Origin: Trametopsis cervina
Taxonomy: Eukaryota > Basidiomycota > Agaricomycetes > Polyporales > Irpicaceae
Direction: 5' to 3'
Assembly: GCA_022385755.1 (NCBI GenBank)
Contig: MU278364.1
Location: 434,001 to 498,000 of the forward strand
DNA length: 64,000 bases
Each line of letters begins with the position of its first letter. The first letter of the stretch is position 1. This document shows, piece after piece, positions 33,944-46,741 of the stretch. The notes under the pieces are model-generated. The model had not been told where the DNA came from, searched no databases, and saw nothing but the letters and a program-made list of their open reading frames with translations. Position numbers and translations under genes: made by a program.

Positions 33944-34446
33944 GTACCGTACTTGCCTGTGTGAATTTGACGCGACAGGCTCCTTCTTCACAGTCTACCC
34001 CTATGAGACTCCCATGCTGTACAACTAGGTTTGCTCGAAGGTGTGAACAATGTTATTTAAGCGTATATTTGTTGTACATTGACAACTCGAATGGATGTTT
34101 GTTTGGATCACCATTGTAACCCCTGAACATCCTAGAAATATGTAACATAGATTATTCTGCGATGTTTGAGGCAGAGTCGCGATTTCCATGGTACCTTCCA
34201 ATTGACCAGGTTGATCGAATAACCACGAGGCGGGCGGAAGCCAACTCGTATTTTATTTTCCGGGCATCCCGAGACAGCGCGATGAGCACGGTAGCTCGTC
34301 TGAGCCTACGCTAGCATAGCTGAGTTACAGCAGATATTTCGTCTAGGCGTTGAGTGCCATAAAAACCAGTTGCAGCTGGAATTTTCGTCGACGAGGCCCG
34401 CCGTGCGTTGCTTGTTCAGAACAAACAGCGTCCGTCTGGGAATTTC
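33944..34446. other. Intergenic, GAT-EH 3' UTR / striatin promoter
   Basis: 503 bases; no further gene seen. Confidence 0.4.
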
Positions 34447-37424
34447 ATGATGCAACAGCTCAACGCGGCGCAACACCAGAGACTGACTCCAAACGCAAAG
34501 CCTCCTTCCAACTCCCACCATCCCTTCCTTTCTCTCCAACCGATCATTCAAATACCCATGTTAGGACCAAACCTGCAGGTCCAACAGAAACTGCAGCAGG
34601 GCCAGCAACTCGGACCTCAGCAGCAGCAAGGACCTCAGCAGTCGGAAATCCCGCTCCCGCCACAAAGCGGCCAGGACTTCACCCTCTCAAGCGTTCTCCA
34701 CTTTCTTCAGACGGAATGGAGAAGATACGAGCGAGATAGAAATGAGTGGGAGATTGAGCGTGCAGAGATGCGGGTACGTTCCAACTGTTCCATGCCATTG
34801 CACACGAGTCGCGTCTGATGGAGCTGCACGTCTTCCTCTGCGCTAGGCCCGCATTGCGCTGCTGGAAGGCGAACGACGCTCTTTTGAAAATGTGAAGCTC
34901 GACCTCATGCGAAGAATTAAGATGCTGGAGTATGCACTGCGAGTCGAGCGGTGAGTGTCCGCCTGCTGGTGCTCGCCCTCAGGACCTTGACGTGTCACAC
35001 CCAGAACAAAGCAGTTGAACCAGCCTACGTCTCAGTCTGTGCCACCTACAAAACTGGCTGCGATTCAGTCGCAGATGGGTGGGTCGTCCCAAAAGGACGA
35101 AGGGAGCAGCGGTAGCTCTCCTCGTAGCGAAGGTACGGGAGCTTCGAACTCGGCTCGTGTACCTACATCTCACGCGCCCGTCGATCTCGACAGACTCGCC
35201 TTTGCCTCCAGAGGGACAGGTTGCGATTACCAACGGACCTGCACGAAAAACGCAGACGTGGTCCACAGGGACCGGTTGGCACATACAGAACGGGCCTTCG
35301 ACAGGCACGCTGGGAACGTTGGGCAAGCCTCCCGTTGGCCGCGATCCTAAGAGTAGAGCGAGGAGTCGTGACTATCTCAAACAGTGCGTATGGGTATTTA
35401 AGCCGCTCTTCCGGGTCTGACTCGCTCTGGAACGATCATTGTAGGTGTTTGCAGGAAGTCTCGTATCTGACATCCCCCCAAGCTATGAACCCGTTACCCA
35501 ACCGCCCTCTACTCAATAACTCTTCCCTGTCTGTCGCTCTACCCAACGTGCCCTCATTCGACCCCGGAGCTTTCAATGGCCGCCCACGCAAGGTGATGCC
35601 AGAAGTTGGGAAGGAGTTTGCATTGCTCAATGGGATGAGTAATCTGATGTCGGGCCCCCCGTCTGCACCTGCTTCGACGGCCAGTCAGAGTAACCCAATT
35701 GACCGGGCAGGAATTCTAGGTTCAGCATTGCTGCAGTCTCAACAACAGCAGACCATCACTGGACCTCCGCTCGGAGCTCAGGTGCAGCTTTCTGCGGCAT
35801 CTGAACCTTCACAGGAAACCTCGCATCAGCAGCGTGAAGGCAGGGAGGTGTCGGATCAGGATGGCGTGCCGACAGCTATATTCAGACCTGATGACGCAGG
35901 CGAATGGCGAGAGAAGCTGAGGCTGTCCCATGAAGCTGCCGAGCAGGCACGCGCGGGGCAGCCTGGGGGTTCAGTTAGCGGTGCCGAGTCGTGGGAGCGG
36001 CGCTCGCGGGAGGAAGATGAGGAACCAAAGACGGAGGAGGAGCCTGACGTGGAGGAGGAGGAAGGCACGGAGATTGGGGATGGAGAGGGAAATAAGATCT
36101 GGAAGAACAAGCGGACGCTCAGGAAGTCAGTCTCAGTGCAGTGATATTTCATCCCGCCATAATCTGCCCTCACCACTATTCACGCCTCGGATAACTTATC
36201 CTCAACTTATTTTGCTTATTATACTAACACTATTTACAGTCATTTGGACGCTGTGCGTGCTGTTGCATTCCACCCCAATGAGCTTTGTTTGGCCACCGGT
36301 GGTGATGACAACACGGTCAAAGTCTGGCGAGTGGACGTAGCCGGCCTTGCCTCTTCCGCGTGAGTGATTACCCGATTATTGAATCTTGACGCATTCATTT
36401 CTCACCTTCATCACCCGCAGAGCACGCCCGACAACGGAGGTCGAACCTCAATTAACGCTGCGTGGGCATTCTGCAGCTATCACGCGCCTTGTCCATGCGC
36501 CGTCGAAGAACTTGCTGTACTCTGCCTCGATGGATTCATCTATACGGGTGTGGGCACTGCCTCCTTCCACCCACACAACCTACGCGCCGTACGACGCGAC
36601 GCGGGCACGGGGGGAGTTGGTAGGCCACACGGATGCCGTGTGGGACCTTGCACTGGTTCGCGACGAGAACACGCTCATCAGTTGCGGTGCAGAGGGGTCT
36701 GTGAAGGTGTGGGACGTCAGCGGGCCATCAGGCGGCGGCTCGCTGCGGCTGTCATGGTCGTATGACGGGCTTGAAAGCACGGAGGGCGAGCTGGGCGCTG
36801 AGAACGGCGACGTCCCTGGGGCGACGGCCGTCGAAGCTATCAAAACGGACCTGAAGAAGGTCGCGGTAGCGTATCAGAATGTTGTCATCAAGATATTCGA
36901 CATCGAGACCGGGAAAGAGTTGATGAAGCTGCATAGCGATGCGACACAAGGTCAGCATTGCGTGTTCCGTGGGTGGGATACTCGCTGACATGCATCTGTA
37001 GATGGGCTCCCTGCAGGGCAGATCAACAGCATCGTCTCACATCCGACAATGTCTCTTCTTGTTACCGGACATGAAGATAAATACATTCGCATGTTCGACA
37101 TTGTGACTGGTATGTCTTGCACACAATTCAACGTAGGCTGTGGCTGAGTTGGTTTTAGGGCAATGCACACATTCCATTCTGGCACATCTGGATGCGGTAA
37201 CTTCGGTATCGCTGGATGTTGCGGGCTTCGCCCTCGTATCCGGCAGTCATGATTGCTCAGTACGCTTCTGGGACGTTCTGGGGAGCAAAGCTTGTGTGCA
37301 AGAAATCACGAATCACCGAGAGAAGGCACGTGAGGGTGTGCTCGCCGTGGAGTTCCACCCTACGCTACCTTTCATGGCGAGTGCGGGCGCGGACGGTGCA
37401 GTGAAGCTGTACGCCTCGTCATAG
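34447..37424 (+). CDS. Striatin (STRIPAK scaffold, Far8/PRO11 homologue)
   Basis: Exons: 34447-34773, 34847-34950, 35005-35132, 35194-35383, 35445-36125, 36240-36359, 36421-36950, 37002-37109 and 37159-37424. After a Gln-rich start comes the caveolin-binding and coiled-coil block typical of striatins ([48 protein letters not shown]). A conserved linker follows ([30 protein letters not shown]), then an acidic stretch and seven or so WD40 repeats ([75 protein letters not shown]). Striatin is the PP2A regulatory scaffold of STRIPAK, needed in fungi for cell fusion and fruiting. An apparent frame change near 35130 is resolved by the intron 35133-35193. Confidence 0.94.
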
Positions 37425-37796
37425 CACCCACGCACTGTCGCCATCGCTTTTGGACGCTTTGTCGCACTATTGATTTTTGAGGTTGCACATCTTGCTCTGA
37501 CTTGGCGGTCCCTCCATACTGTATGTCACTTCTATTAGTTCCGGAGGATGTAGGGTCTAGATTAAGATTTGCCTGCTCATTCTTCCCATACATTCATATA
37601 CATATACCTCACTCCCGTTGTTTATGACCAGGAGCAATGACGAATCTGGATACCATAGAGCTGTTCTGGTGTGATGGATGTCTCGAGTGACTAAAGTACA
37701 TTCGAGATTCATAAAGTTGGAAAAGCTATTTGCTACAGTGTGATAGATTTACACTGGGTGTTCAAAGTGAACTTAAGATTCAATATATCAATGTCC
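37425..37796. other. Intergenic between convergent genes
   Basis: 3' UTR space of striatin and the phosphodiesterase; nothing else seen. Confidence 0.4.
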
Positions 37797-39213
37797 TCAC
37801 ACGGCTGTATAAACGGTTAGCTCGATGCAAAGCAATGGCTCCGTAATATGGTTCTACTCACAGATAAGCATACCCTGTTCCGCAGCTCTAATTTCAACGC
37901 CGAGCTCTTCTGCTTCAGTGAGTGCACGCACTTGGCCTGCGATAACTTGATGAATGGGCTTATCCCACTTCCGTTGGAGGTCGTCTTTGCAGTGAATAAT
38001 ATACACCACAAGACCGGAGAGCACGTTACGGCGTTCCTTAGGCGCGGTATCGGTGTTCGTCCGTCGTCTCTTGCGCACAGGTTGACCGTTGCCCTGGCGA
38101 GCCCTGCGCAGCTCCAAGACTTCTTCGGCCAACACGGTTAATTCACGGGCGAGATGTTCCGGACTCATGTGTCCGTATAATTGGTCGTCTGGTCTGCCAG
38201 TGGGATAGGAACACTCAACGAAGATCGTCGAGAGCGTCTGAGGTATCTTGCTAGCGGCCGTGCGCCATACCTCTCGGTTCCGGGGGTTGGCAGACACGCC
38301 GTCCGGTTCAACGTCCCCGAAAAAGAGAAGCTCCTGTGCGGATGTATCGTGCTTGATAAAGAACGCAGTGCTTTCGTAACATTCTCCCTGCTGTGTATGA
38401 CCATGGCTTAGTGGCAGGCTGCGGACAGAGAAGGTGTCGGATAGCCTTGTATATTTCCCGTCCGGGTGTAGCCTGCGCTGCTGGCTAAGCTACGATCATT
38501 ATGGAACTGCGGGAGATTGTACGTACTGCGAATAGATGAGCATTGCCTTCTCGTCGTCATTCCACGATGCCAGGTTAGGCCATAGTCGGTCCGAGAAGAC
38601 ACGCTCGATATCCTTCAGGGTTTGATGTGCCGCGTATATCCTTCTTGCCGCACCCGCCAGCGACCCTGTACACAGGACTAGGCCGTTAATGTGATCCATG
38701 TGTGCGTGCGTAATAAGATAGCACCTGAGGGAAATGTTGGGTTAAACCAAGGTGGCGTGCGTAGAATGAAATCTTGCTACCGAATCCACGAAAGCACGTC
38801 TGCAGCAGAGTAAGGTTTCTCGTCGCTATTGTCTGTGGGCCGCCCGAAGAGGTCCGGTTGGTTTTCCATAATATTGGTCAAGGCCCCAATCCCGGAACCT
38901 GTAGGGTTTGCCGTATTCATGGGTCATTTGCCAGGAAAAGGGTTCATAGTACTCAGTGCTCACCTGCTTCGACCGCTATTATTCCTTCATTCCAAGAGCT
39001 CTCTGCTGCCTTCAATAGATAACTGCAAGATTATTCTGTTCAGTGCCGAGTTAACAAGCCGTAAACCATGGGCCAGTGGGCCACCTTGAAAGATTATTTT
39101 CGCTCGGTCCTCCACCTGATATTACTTTGAATCAGAATGTGCGGTGTAGTGCTCGATAGAACTCAACCTCCTGACGTACCGCATCCCAGGATAACAAAAT
39201 CGAAAGCGGGCAT
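37797..39213 (-). CDS. PDE1: Low-affinity cAMP phosphodiesterase, class II (Pde1)
   Basis: Hydrolyses cAMP with a metallo-beta-lactamase-like fold. The start MPAFDFVILGCG joins across an intron to GGPSENNLS and, after another intron, to SYLLKAAESSWNEGIIAVEA, the family N-terminus. The class II signature follows as ITHAHMDHINGLVLCTGS, with HxHxDH metal ligands. Then comes DRLWPNLASW, and the C-terminal half has PQTLSTIFVECSYPTGRPDD, LYGHMSPEHLARELTVLAEE and VVYIIHCKDDLQRKWDKPIH, ending GVEIRAAEQGML. Without the last intron the frame stops at 37854 (...LICE). A good intron (GTGAGT, CTAAC, ACAG) just after LI would instead give the ending ...LISV at 37797, which I prefer. Regulates cAMP-PKA signalling. 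Confidence 0.9.
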
Positions 39214-39822
39214 TGCCCGTTTAAACGAAAGGGCTGCGAGTAGGAGTATCGGAAGGGGGGCTTTTTATACTTGCGGAGGCTGTTGCAATGCTTTCATGCT
39301 GGCAGTAGATAGAGGTTGCGTGCAGTGTTGAAAGCAGTGAGGTGCGGGAGTCGAATATACTATCTTAAATAGGGAGGTACGTTGTATCTAGCAATCTGGA
39401 GGCAACTGAGGCGACGGCTCGAAATGGCTTATACTGCACATACACCCACATTGACAGCTGGTCATTTGTTGAAAGTGTGCCATGACTTAGTGTCTGTCTC
39501 TGGACAATGAAGACAAAGGACAGGTCGAGAGCGCTATTGTTAGTCTGCTATGTTTGATAACACTGGACCGTGGCAATCATCATTGAGAATGGGATATAAC
39601 TGTCCATCTTCGGGACGTAGTATAAGAGAAGCACAAAAAGAACTAAGCAGAGTAAGGAGTGGCCATGGGAAAAATCCAAAGGAGTGTTGTGTAGGTGGAA
39701 GCGACCTTACGTGAAGACGTCCATCGAAAGGGGAAAAAGAGATAATAATAATGGTAAAGCAGCCTTGTGTTTGTGGTAGTGTGTATTATCGCGAACCTTG
39801 TGTAGGACATCAGAAGGAGATA
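39214..39822. other. Intergenic, PDE1 promoter / EDE1 3' UTR
   Basis: 609 bases with no supportable gene. Confidence 0.4.
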
Positions 39823-42800
39823 CTAGACGACAGAAGGAGACAACCCACCAAGTAAACTATTCAAGGCACGTTGAACATCATAATCGTACTGCTCAAGGGC
39901 AGTGACGGCTTGTGTACGGCTAAAGCCCATCCCACACAAAGTCTTCACAGCCTCGATGTCATCCTCAGCAGCAGGTGTCGCGTCATTACCCGGTTCCTCG
40001 ACAAGTAATGAATGAGAGAGCTGCGAGGGCATGGGTTCAGGTTTTGCCTTCTTCCTCCCAAAGGGCAAGCGTATCTAGAGAACAATGAACATCTCTCACG
40101 CATATTTAACACGAGGCTGTACTTACACTCAATTTGGAATGTCTGACTTTATCTTTCTCCTTTTCCGAGGTGCCTGTTGACGGGCGGGATTTAGGGCGCG
40201 GTGGAGGAGAAGCTGTTCGTGGAGTTGGAGACAATGACCGCCGAGAGGCAGCATAGTTGTCGGCCGTGGGAGAAGACGGTATAGACGACGTTGGGAACGG
40301 GGTCGTGCCTTTAGCACCCGGTGGCGGTGAGCTAGGAGGGGCGAAGTGCTGCGAAGAGCTGGAAAATGAGTCATCTAATGCCAGTGCATTCGACGTGTTC
40401 CCGCCAAACGCGTCTTCGAAGCTGATTCCAAGTGGTCCGTTTTTCGAGGCAGCCGGATTAGACGTTGCCACCGGCGTGTCCACCGAAGCGCTAGCACCAA
40501 AGGCGTCTTCAAAAGAAACTGGCTGGGAGGATGTCGCTGGAGCAGGTGCCGCGGTGGTCCCCGGGGCAGAGTTATTCTGGGTGGCCTGTGGAAGGAAGAT
40601 TGCATCGAATCCGTCCGATTTCGGTCTGCCTGCGCTAGCGGGAGGCGGAGGGAAGCCACTAGGCACAGTAGTGAACGGCGAAGCGGTGGAACTCTGAGTG
40701 ACAGAAGGTCCCGCGGTTGGCTGGGGGAAGTATGACTGATTAGCTGGCGCAGGTGCGGGAGGTGCTGTCCCGCTGGCCGCGGGGTCCGTAGTGGCAGCTT
40801 TAGCAGCGACAAAGTCAAAATCATCATCAAAGGCAGAGTCGAAAGTGAACTGCGAAACGTGAGAGAATTGCGAGGCACTGGTACCGGAGCCTGATAGCCC
40901 CATTGCCTCGTCGAAGTCACTGACACCTGCGGGCGAGCCATCACTTGCGGTCTGCTGAACGGTGTCGGGCGCAGGGAAGGGCGCTGCGGGGGCCTTCGGC
41001 GTGGTGTCGGTGGTCGCAGTAGCTTCAATGTGGGGAGCAGACGTGGCAGGTACGGCTGTCAACGAGCTTGACGCACCGAACGTATCATCAAAAGCTGACG
41101 ATGAGGTAGAAGTAGCTGCACCGTTGGCGGGTACTGTGTCCTTGAGCTTACTCTGAACACTAGCCAATGGTTCGCCATCGTCGCTGTCGGTGTCACTGTC
41201 GCTTTCATCCACCTCGAGCTCTTGCAATGGCGCATCGAGGTTGGTGTGCTCTTCCTTCCGAGTCTCTTGCGGTCCCGTGATATCAGGAAAAGCCGAGGCG
41301 AATGTATAGGCATCGCCGCTTGCGTCCGCTGTAGGAGTGAATGGCGGCGAGAACGTGCTTGCAGTGTTAGGCAGCGCAGTCGAAGGAGGTGTATGGAACA
41401 TATCACTCTCAGTTGGGGACATAATGTCAAGGGATGTATCTTCCGTGTGGTCAGGAACCTGATCATAGGCCTGGTTACTGAATGGCGAATCCTCCAGCAC
41501 AGCGCTTGCGGCAGTCTTGGGCTCCTCCTCAACCCGATTATCTTCTGCGGGCTCATCATTGCCGAATACTGTGTCGAAACCGAAGGGGTCTTTCTGGGCT
41601 GGCTCTGAAGGAGGAACAGCCACCGGGGCAGCAACAGGAGCCCCGGTGGGGGGCGTAGGTAGCACAGAACCAGCGAACGGCAAGAACGGTGATTCGGAAC
41701 GAGGAGAACCAGCGCCTAGGGCGAGCCGCTCGAATGGGTTTGTACTCTTTGTGCTGGCAGGACTTGCGATCAGGCTAGGTGAATGAACTTCCGGGCTGGA
41801 CGGCAACGGCTGTGTGGCTGCGAACGTTGTGAGAGACTCCGCAGGCGAGGCAACACGCTCAGGGACGGGCGCAACCGGTTCTGGAGCATTGGCCAGTTCC
41901 GTTTCAGCGTCCTCGCGCTCCTTGGCCGCTTGAGATACCTCGGCCTGTGCCTCTTCCAGCTCTTTCGCAATCTTGGCTCGTTCAGCTTCCCTACTTGCAA
42001 GCTGCTTCTTCGCGATCGCCAACAAGCCCTTCTGTTGCTTCGCGTCCTTCTTTGCCTTCTCTACTTCGCCTTTCAATGCCTCTACCTCCATGCCGACCTC
42101 GGTCATCTTCCGCTGCAGTTCACGAACTTCGTCCTTGTCGCGCAGAAGCGAGGTAGAAACGTCATTCTTCTCCTCTCTTATCGCACTCAGGTTGCTCTCA
42201 GCGTGGATCAGCTCCTGCCTCGTCTTCTGTATGTCGACAGTCTGCGCAGAGAAACGTTCGCGTAGAGTGGCCAACGTGTGTGTCTCGGTCTCATACGCAG
42301 CCTTGGAGGACGATAGCTGCGCCTGAAGCGACGACAGCTGCGACTCTTGCTCCGCAACCCGGCGTTCGAGGTCTTCACGCTCTTGCTTGACAGTCTCTAG
42401 CGCACGGTTAGTAGAATGGAGCTGGTTCTGCGCGTTGCCAATTTCGGCTGATTTGTCTTGTAATGGCGGAGACGCAGCTGCGGGAGGTTCATCATCATCT
42501 CCCAGAAGGTCCTTGTGAACAACAGTAGCAGGGGCAGAAGCTAGAAAGATATCAGTCATAAATTCAGGATGTATCAATCACTATCATTATCACTAACCGG
42601 CGACTGTGAATGGCGACGAGGTGGTCGCGAAAGGTGAGCCAGAACCACCGAAGGGATCCGAGCCGCCAAATACAGATGGGGGCTGCTGGAAAGGCTGGGC
42701 AGTATGCTGCGGAGAGATAGGTCCGGTCCTTTGAGGAGCCATGATCGAGAGGGGCGCGGATGGTCCGGCACTCGGAGGAGGTGTATCGTCCCACAGAAGG

Positions 42801-44285
42801 TCCTTGATCGCTTCTGGCACTGGAGGCTGAGATGGGGTGGACACAACAGCGGACTGACTTCCACGCATCGAGGGCGGTATCAAGCTCGACGGCAATGTAG
42901 CGGGTATATCCTTCCCGGCGAGTTTGGTCTGAATGAGGTGGAATGCAACAGCGAATCCATCTCGTGTGAGCCGACCATCGTTGTTGAGGTCGGAAAGGTC
43001 CCTATGCGTAATTTAGGAATAGCAGGTAAATAGATACACTATACACACCATATTTGTGCCAAGACATCGTCATGTAACTTTGACTGCAACATGAAAGGTA
43101 CCGCGACATCCCCTTCGATGTATCCCCTCTTCTGCGGGTCGAGTGTATCGAAGAAATTATCGGCGCTTGCCTTTTCCGCAGCAGTGACGTCCCACTGCTG
43201 AGCAGCGGCCTGCGGCGGTACACTGAATGGGGACATGTTGGATAGGTTGGACAAGCCTGTAGACCGAGGTGGGACCGGCGGTGTAGGTCTTTGGCCTGTG
43301 CTCTGTGGCTGTAGGATGCCCTGGCCTGTGTATTGCTGCTGCAATATGCCCTGCCCCGTGAAATGCGTGGCGACAGCAGGCCTCCCAGGGAAACTACCCG
43401 TTATGCTGGGGCTGAAGGACGAACTGCTACCAGTCGCATGAGATACCACGGCATCCGGGCCCCCTCTGGCTTGTTCATACAGGGATGGCGGCAGCACCGG
43501 AGGGATAGTTTGTATCGCGTTTGACATGCTTGCTTGAATCAGATACATGGCAATCGTAAAGTCCACGACGTCCAGAGAGCCGCGATGTTTGGTATCGGCA
43601 AGCGCCCTGCAGCAATTCAATACGCTGTTTGGCGCATAGAGAACTCTACATACCAGATCTGTGACAATTTGTCAACGGGCAACTTAGACTTGACGAACAC
43701 GTCTCGCGCTTTGTCGCCTGTGCGTGTGTTCAGCTCACCAGAACATTAATAAACTGCACCAAATGAGACACACCTGGTAACAAGCCATTCTGTGGACCAT
43801 AACCGAGGAAGAGCTTGGTGAACTTCGTCTTGTCTTGCGGAGTAAGGGGAGGGAGCGCCGAGCTGGGACCGGGCGGAGGTGACCTGGCCGCTGAACGACC
43901 TGTGAGCTGTCCGCTCAAAGGTGCGTTCAGACCCTCAATTGACGGGGGAGCACCAGCTACAAAAGTCGTATATCAAACAAACGCGTCGACTATGTGTAAC
44001 TGAAGACGCACGCTTGTGGATAAGGGCTTCCGTGATGCGCTCCCCTCTCTGCGCATGCCCAAGCAGCCGGATGGCTACCGCGACGTCTTTGCGCGTCAGG
44101 ACGCCCTTGTTGTCCTCATCTGCGAGGTTCCATATCTCTGCGAGGACAGCTGGCGAGAGTTTGGACCCTCCGAAGACCTTCACCGCAGCCTCGCCGGTGA
44201 CTACACCAATCTTCTGCGAATCGGTCTGGGTGAATATCTGGTTGACAAGAGCTACCTCCTGCGGTGAGGGGGCGAATTTCGACAT
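39823..44285 (-). CDS. EDE1: Ede1/Eps15-type endocytic scaffold
   Basis: Early-acting clathrin-coat scaffold at the plasma membrane. EH1 follows the start (MSKFAPSPQEVALVNQIF... EIWNLADEDNKG); EH2 has FLGYGPQNGLLPG and QIWALAD; EH3 has WDVTAAEKASADNFFDTLD and QIWDLSDLNNDGRL. All three keep the Trp of the ligand pocket. A spacer with GQGIL repeats and a DPFGGSGSPF stretch follows. Then come a long coiled coil (~42450-41880), and a Ser/Pro-rich tail with repeated FDDTFG, FDEAMG and SFEDAFG motifs. The C-terminal exon carries a UBA domain (DDIEAVKTLCGMGFSRTQAV). Introns 43607-43653 and 43002-43048 interrupt the Trp codon of EH2 and EH3 at the same base as in the GAT-EH gene. Divergent neighbour of the E2 gene at 44572. 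Confidence 0.93.
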
Positions 44286-44571
44286 GGGCGACGACAGACG
44301 CGTGCCAGTTTGAAGTTAGAGGTTTGAGCGAGAGAGAAAGATGAGAACCCGGAAACCCGCCGCTATTGCGTAGCCCGGGGTTTGCCCGGCGCGCCAATGG
44401 GCGTCTCGTCCCCGGACGGGGTCTTACGTAACTTTCTCACGCCCGACGCGTCTGCAAAACAAAATACATGTAAACCAACAGGGCCTACTTGCAGCCACAT
44501 CCACGATCCTGGTCTTGCACCTCACCGTCTCCCCTCAGGTCTCTCTCAGCCGCCTACCTATATCTTCAGAA
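44286..44571. promoter_or_regulatory. Divergent promoter, EDE1 / UBC11
   Basis: 286 bp between opposed start codons. A CT-rich tract lies just before the E2 start. Shared control is inferred from spacing only. Confidence 0.45.
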
Positions 44572-45477
44572 ATGGCACAAGTCACCCCAAGCGCGTTGGG
44601 ACGTGCCCCCCAGAAGTCTGCCAGCTCTGGACCATCCGCTGAGGCTTCAGGCAGTGTGACCAAACGGTACGTGTGCAATGACCGCCGCAGTATATATACT
44701 CGTCCTTGACGTGTCATTTTGCCAGACTGAGCCAGGAATTAATGAATTTAATGGTAAGGTCCAGTAGTTGTATAGCTATCGCGCTGCTCACCGTATCCGC
44801 AGATGACATCTCCTCCAGGCATCGTGAGTAGTGACTTTACGCGATGTCCGCATCCTCTCTCTAACGTCTTGTAGTCTGCCTTCCCAAAGTCTGAATCCAA
44901 CCTGTTTGAGTGGGCCGGCACAATAGAAGGAGCTTCGGGAACGGTGAGTACCGTGTTGGCACTGTCTTGTGCTATTCTCAACCGCAGGGACAGATCTATT
45001 CCGGACTGACATTCAAGATCTCCATAAACTTCCCTCCTAACTACCCTTATGTAGCACCAACGATAAAATTCGCGACGCCATGCTACCATCCGAATGTCGA
45101 TATCAACGGTGGCGCGATTTGCCTCGATATTCTACAGGTGCGTGGCTCAACCTACCGCATGTCTCCGCACAACTGAATCTTCTGTTATAGGACAAGTGGT
45201 CGGCTGTATACAGCGTGCAGACCATACTACTATCTCTGCAATCGCTGCTTGGAGGTGATTCTCATGTTTTGGCAGCGTAGTTCTCAACCTTACATAATCC
45301 ACAGAACCGAACAACGCGTCTCCATTGAATCCCGAAGCGTCCGGGCTTTGGAGCAAGCCCGATGGTATGTGTTCCCTCTTGTATGAAGCGTGCCTGTGTG
45401 ACTAACTTCGAACTACAGAGTACAAGACACAACTCATGAAGCACTATCGTCCCATCAATGACGAAGGTTCCGCGTGA
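44572..45477 (+). CDS. E2 ubiquitin-conjugating enzyme UBE2C/UbcH10 (Ubc11)
   Basis: Eight exons: 44572-44666, 44726-44753, 44803-44823, 44875-44943, 44988-45137, 45194-45254, 45305-45364 and 45419-45477. They give 180 residues, matching the family. UBE2C feeds ubiquitin to the anaphase-promoting complex. A flexible N-terminus ending in SVTKR precedes the core (LSQELMNLMMTSPPGISAFP). Then come FKISINFPPNYPYVAPTIKF, HPNVDINGGAICLDIL with the catalytic Cys, DKWSAVYSVQTILLSLQSLL and GEPNNASPLNPEASGLW. The tail is KHYRPINDEGSA. Exon 3 is only 21 nt (MTSPPGI). The product looks fully functional. Confidence 0.94.
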
Positions 45478-46741
45478 GCGGATACATTCCGGATATCCCA
45501 TTCCCACACTCTAATACATGCGCAACACGTTCTTTGGGCATCCTGACGCACCTGCTATCCATCATCATCTCATCGTCGAGTCCGGACTCAGGACTGTTCA
45601 GCATTTATTTCAGCACTCACTTGTATCGCTTGGCATGTTGCATTATATCGATTCTGTTTCGTTATAGACGAGTGCTGAGTTCTCGACGCTATCACAGCTA
45701 ACTATCTACTCAGGAGCCTGCAAAGCTTTTCAATGTCTAGTTGCGGACTCACTGGCGGTAGCTCTTACCCCCAATAGAAGTCCAGTATCTGAAGCAGGAA
45801 CTGGTCCTTCATGGCGAAAGAGTATACCATCGCATTCGCAACATCGCTTGAAGGAAGGTGACGATGAGTCCAAAGACATCAGGGCTGTACGGGCTCTCTT
45901 CAGAGCTGCTACGAGTTTACACCAGCTTCAGAGAGCTCACCTACTGTGTTTTAGCATCTATTGACGTTCATATGCTGCAATCTACTTGGGTCGAACCAAT
46001 GGGCATCACAATGATTGCCCATCAATCTTACACGTCGATCCTCCTGCAATCGAAGCGAATTGAAGACAGTCAGTTAGTGGCAAAGGTGGTATGGCACGCT
46101 GGAACCTGAGGACAGCATTGGGTTGATACCCAAAGCTTTCCGCATAATTACTCGTCATCATGGTGAATTGCTTCACGAAATCAAGCCGCTCGCTGATAGC
46201 CTTCTAGCGCCGTAACAGGCAATCACGAAGCGCATACTCCTCCAACGTTGCCGGCATGAAAAATAAGGTCACGAATGTCCCAATCCCTCGTATACAAACC
46301 GCAATGATTGTCAACTGTGAGGATATTGAAGAAAGCGGCGCTGCGAAACCATCAGACTGCTACTGGCAGTAATTGTGATGCTGCAAGTTTCAGCGTAGAT
46401 ACCTGCTTATGTCAGCATCAGCTAACGTTAAAGAGCAGCAACAGCCTCGCTCTTGCTCTTTGCTTTCGCCATTCCACTCATTTCGTCCCTATAGAACAAG
46501 TCGCTGGTTGACCCGGGCTTAAACATACCTTATTTCGCTTTCGTTGCTTTGAATACACCTTGACGGTTCGTTCGAGCATCAATCAGACTTGTTGTAAGTG
46601 TTTTTCCATCTCTTGTGACCCGTTTATGGGACTGACGATTCCCGATGCTTTGTGCAGCTTTGCTTCAATTTACCTGTTGTCGACTCCGTCGCTCGAATCA
46701 ATCCCGAACTTACCACACTTCGTATAATCGACAAACGCAGC
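45478..46741. other. 1.26-kb stretch without a supportable gene
   Basis: 3' UTR of the E2 gene and promoter of the small protein at 46742. On the minus strand around 46280-46090 one frame reads protein-like on both sides of a TAG (see rejected items), but I cannot assign a family. Confidence 0.35.

Noticed and set aside
35015..35400. Apparent frameshift in striatin
   Set aside because: A normal 61-nt intron (35133-35193) restores the frame.
46090..46290. Minus-strand reading around MPATLEEYALRDCLLRR, then TAG, then KAISERLDFVKQFTMM
   Set aside because: Protein-like on both sides of the stop, so it could be a decayed gene, but it is short, matches nothing I know and could be chance.
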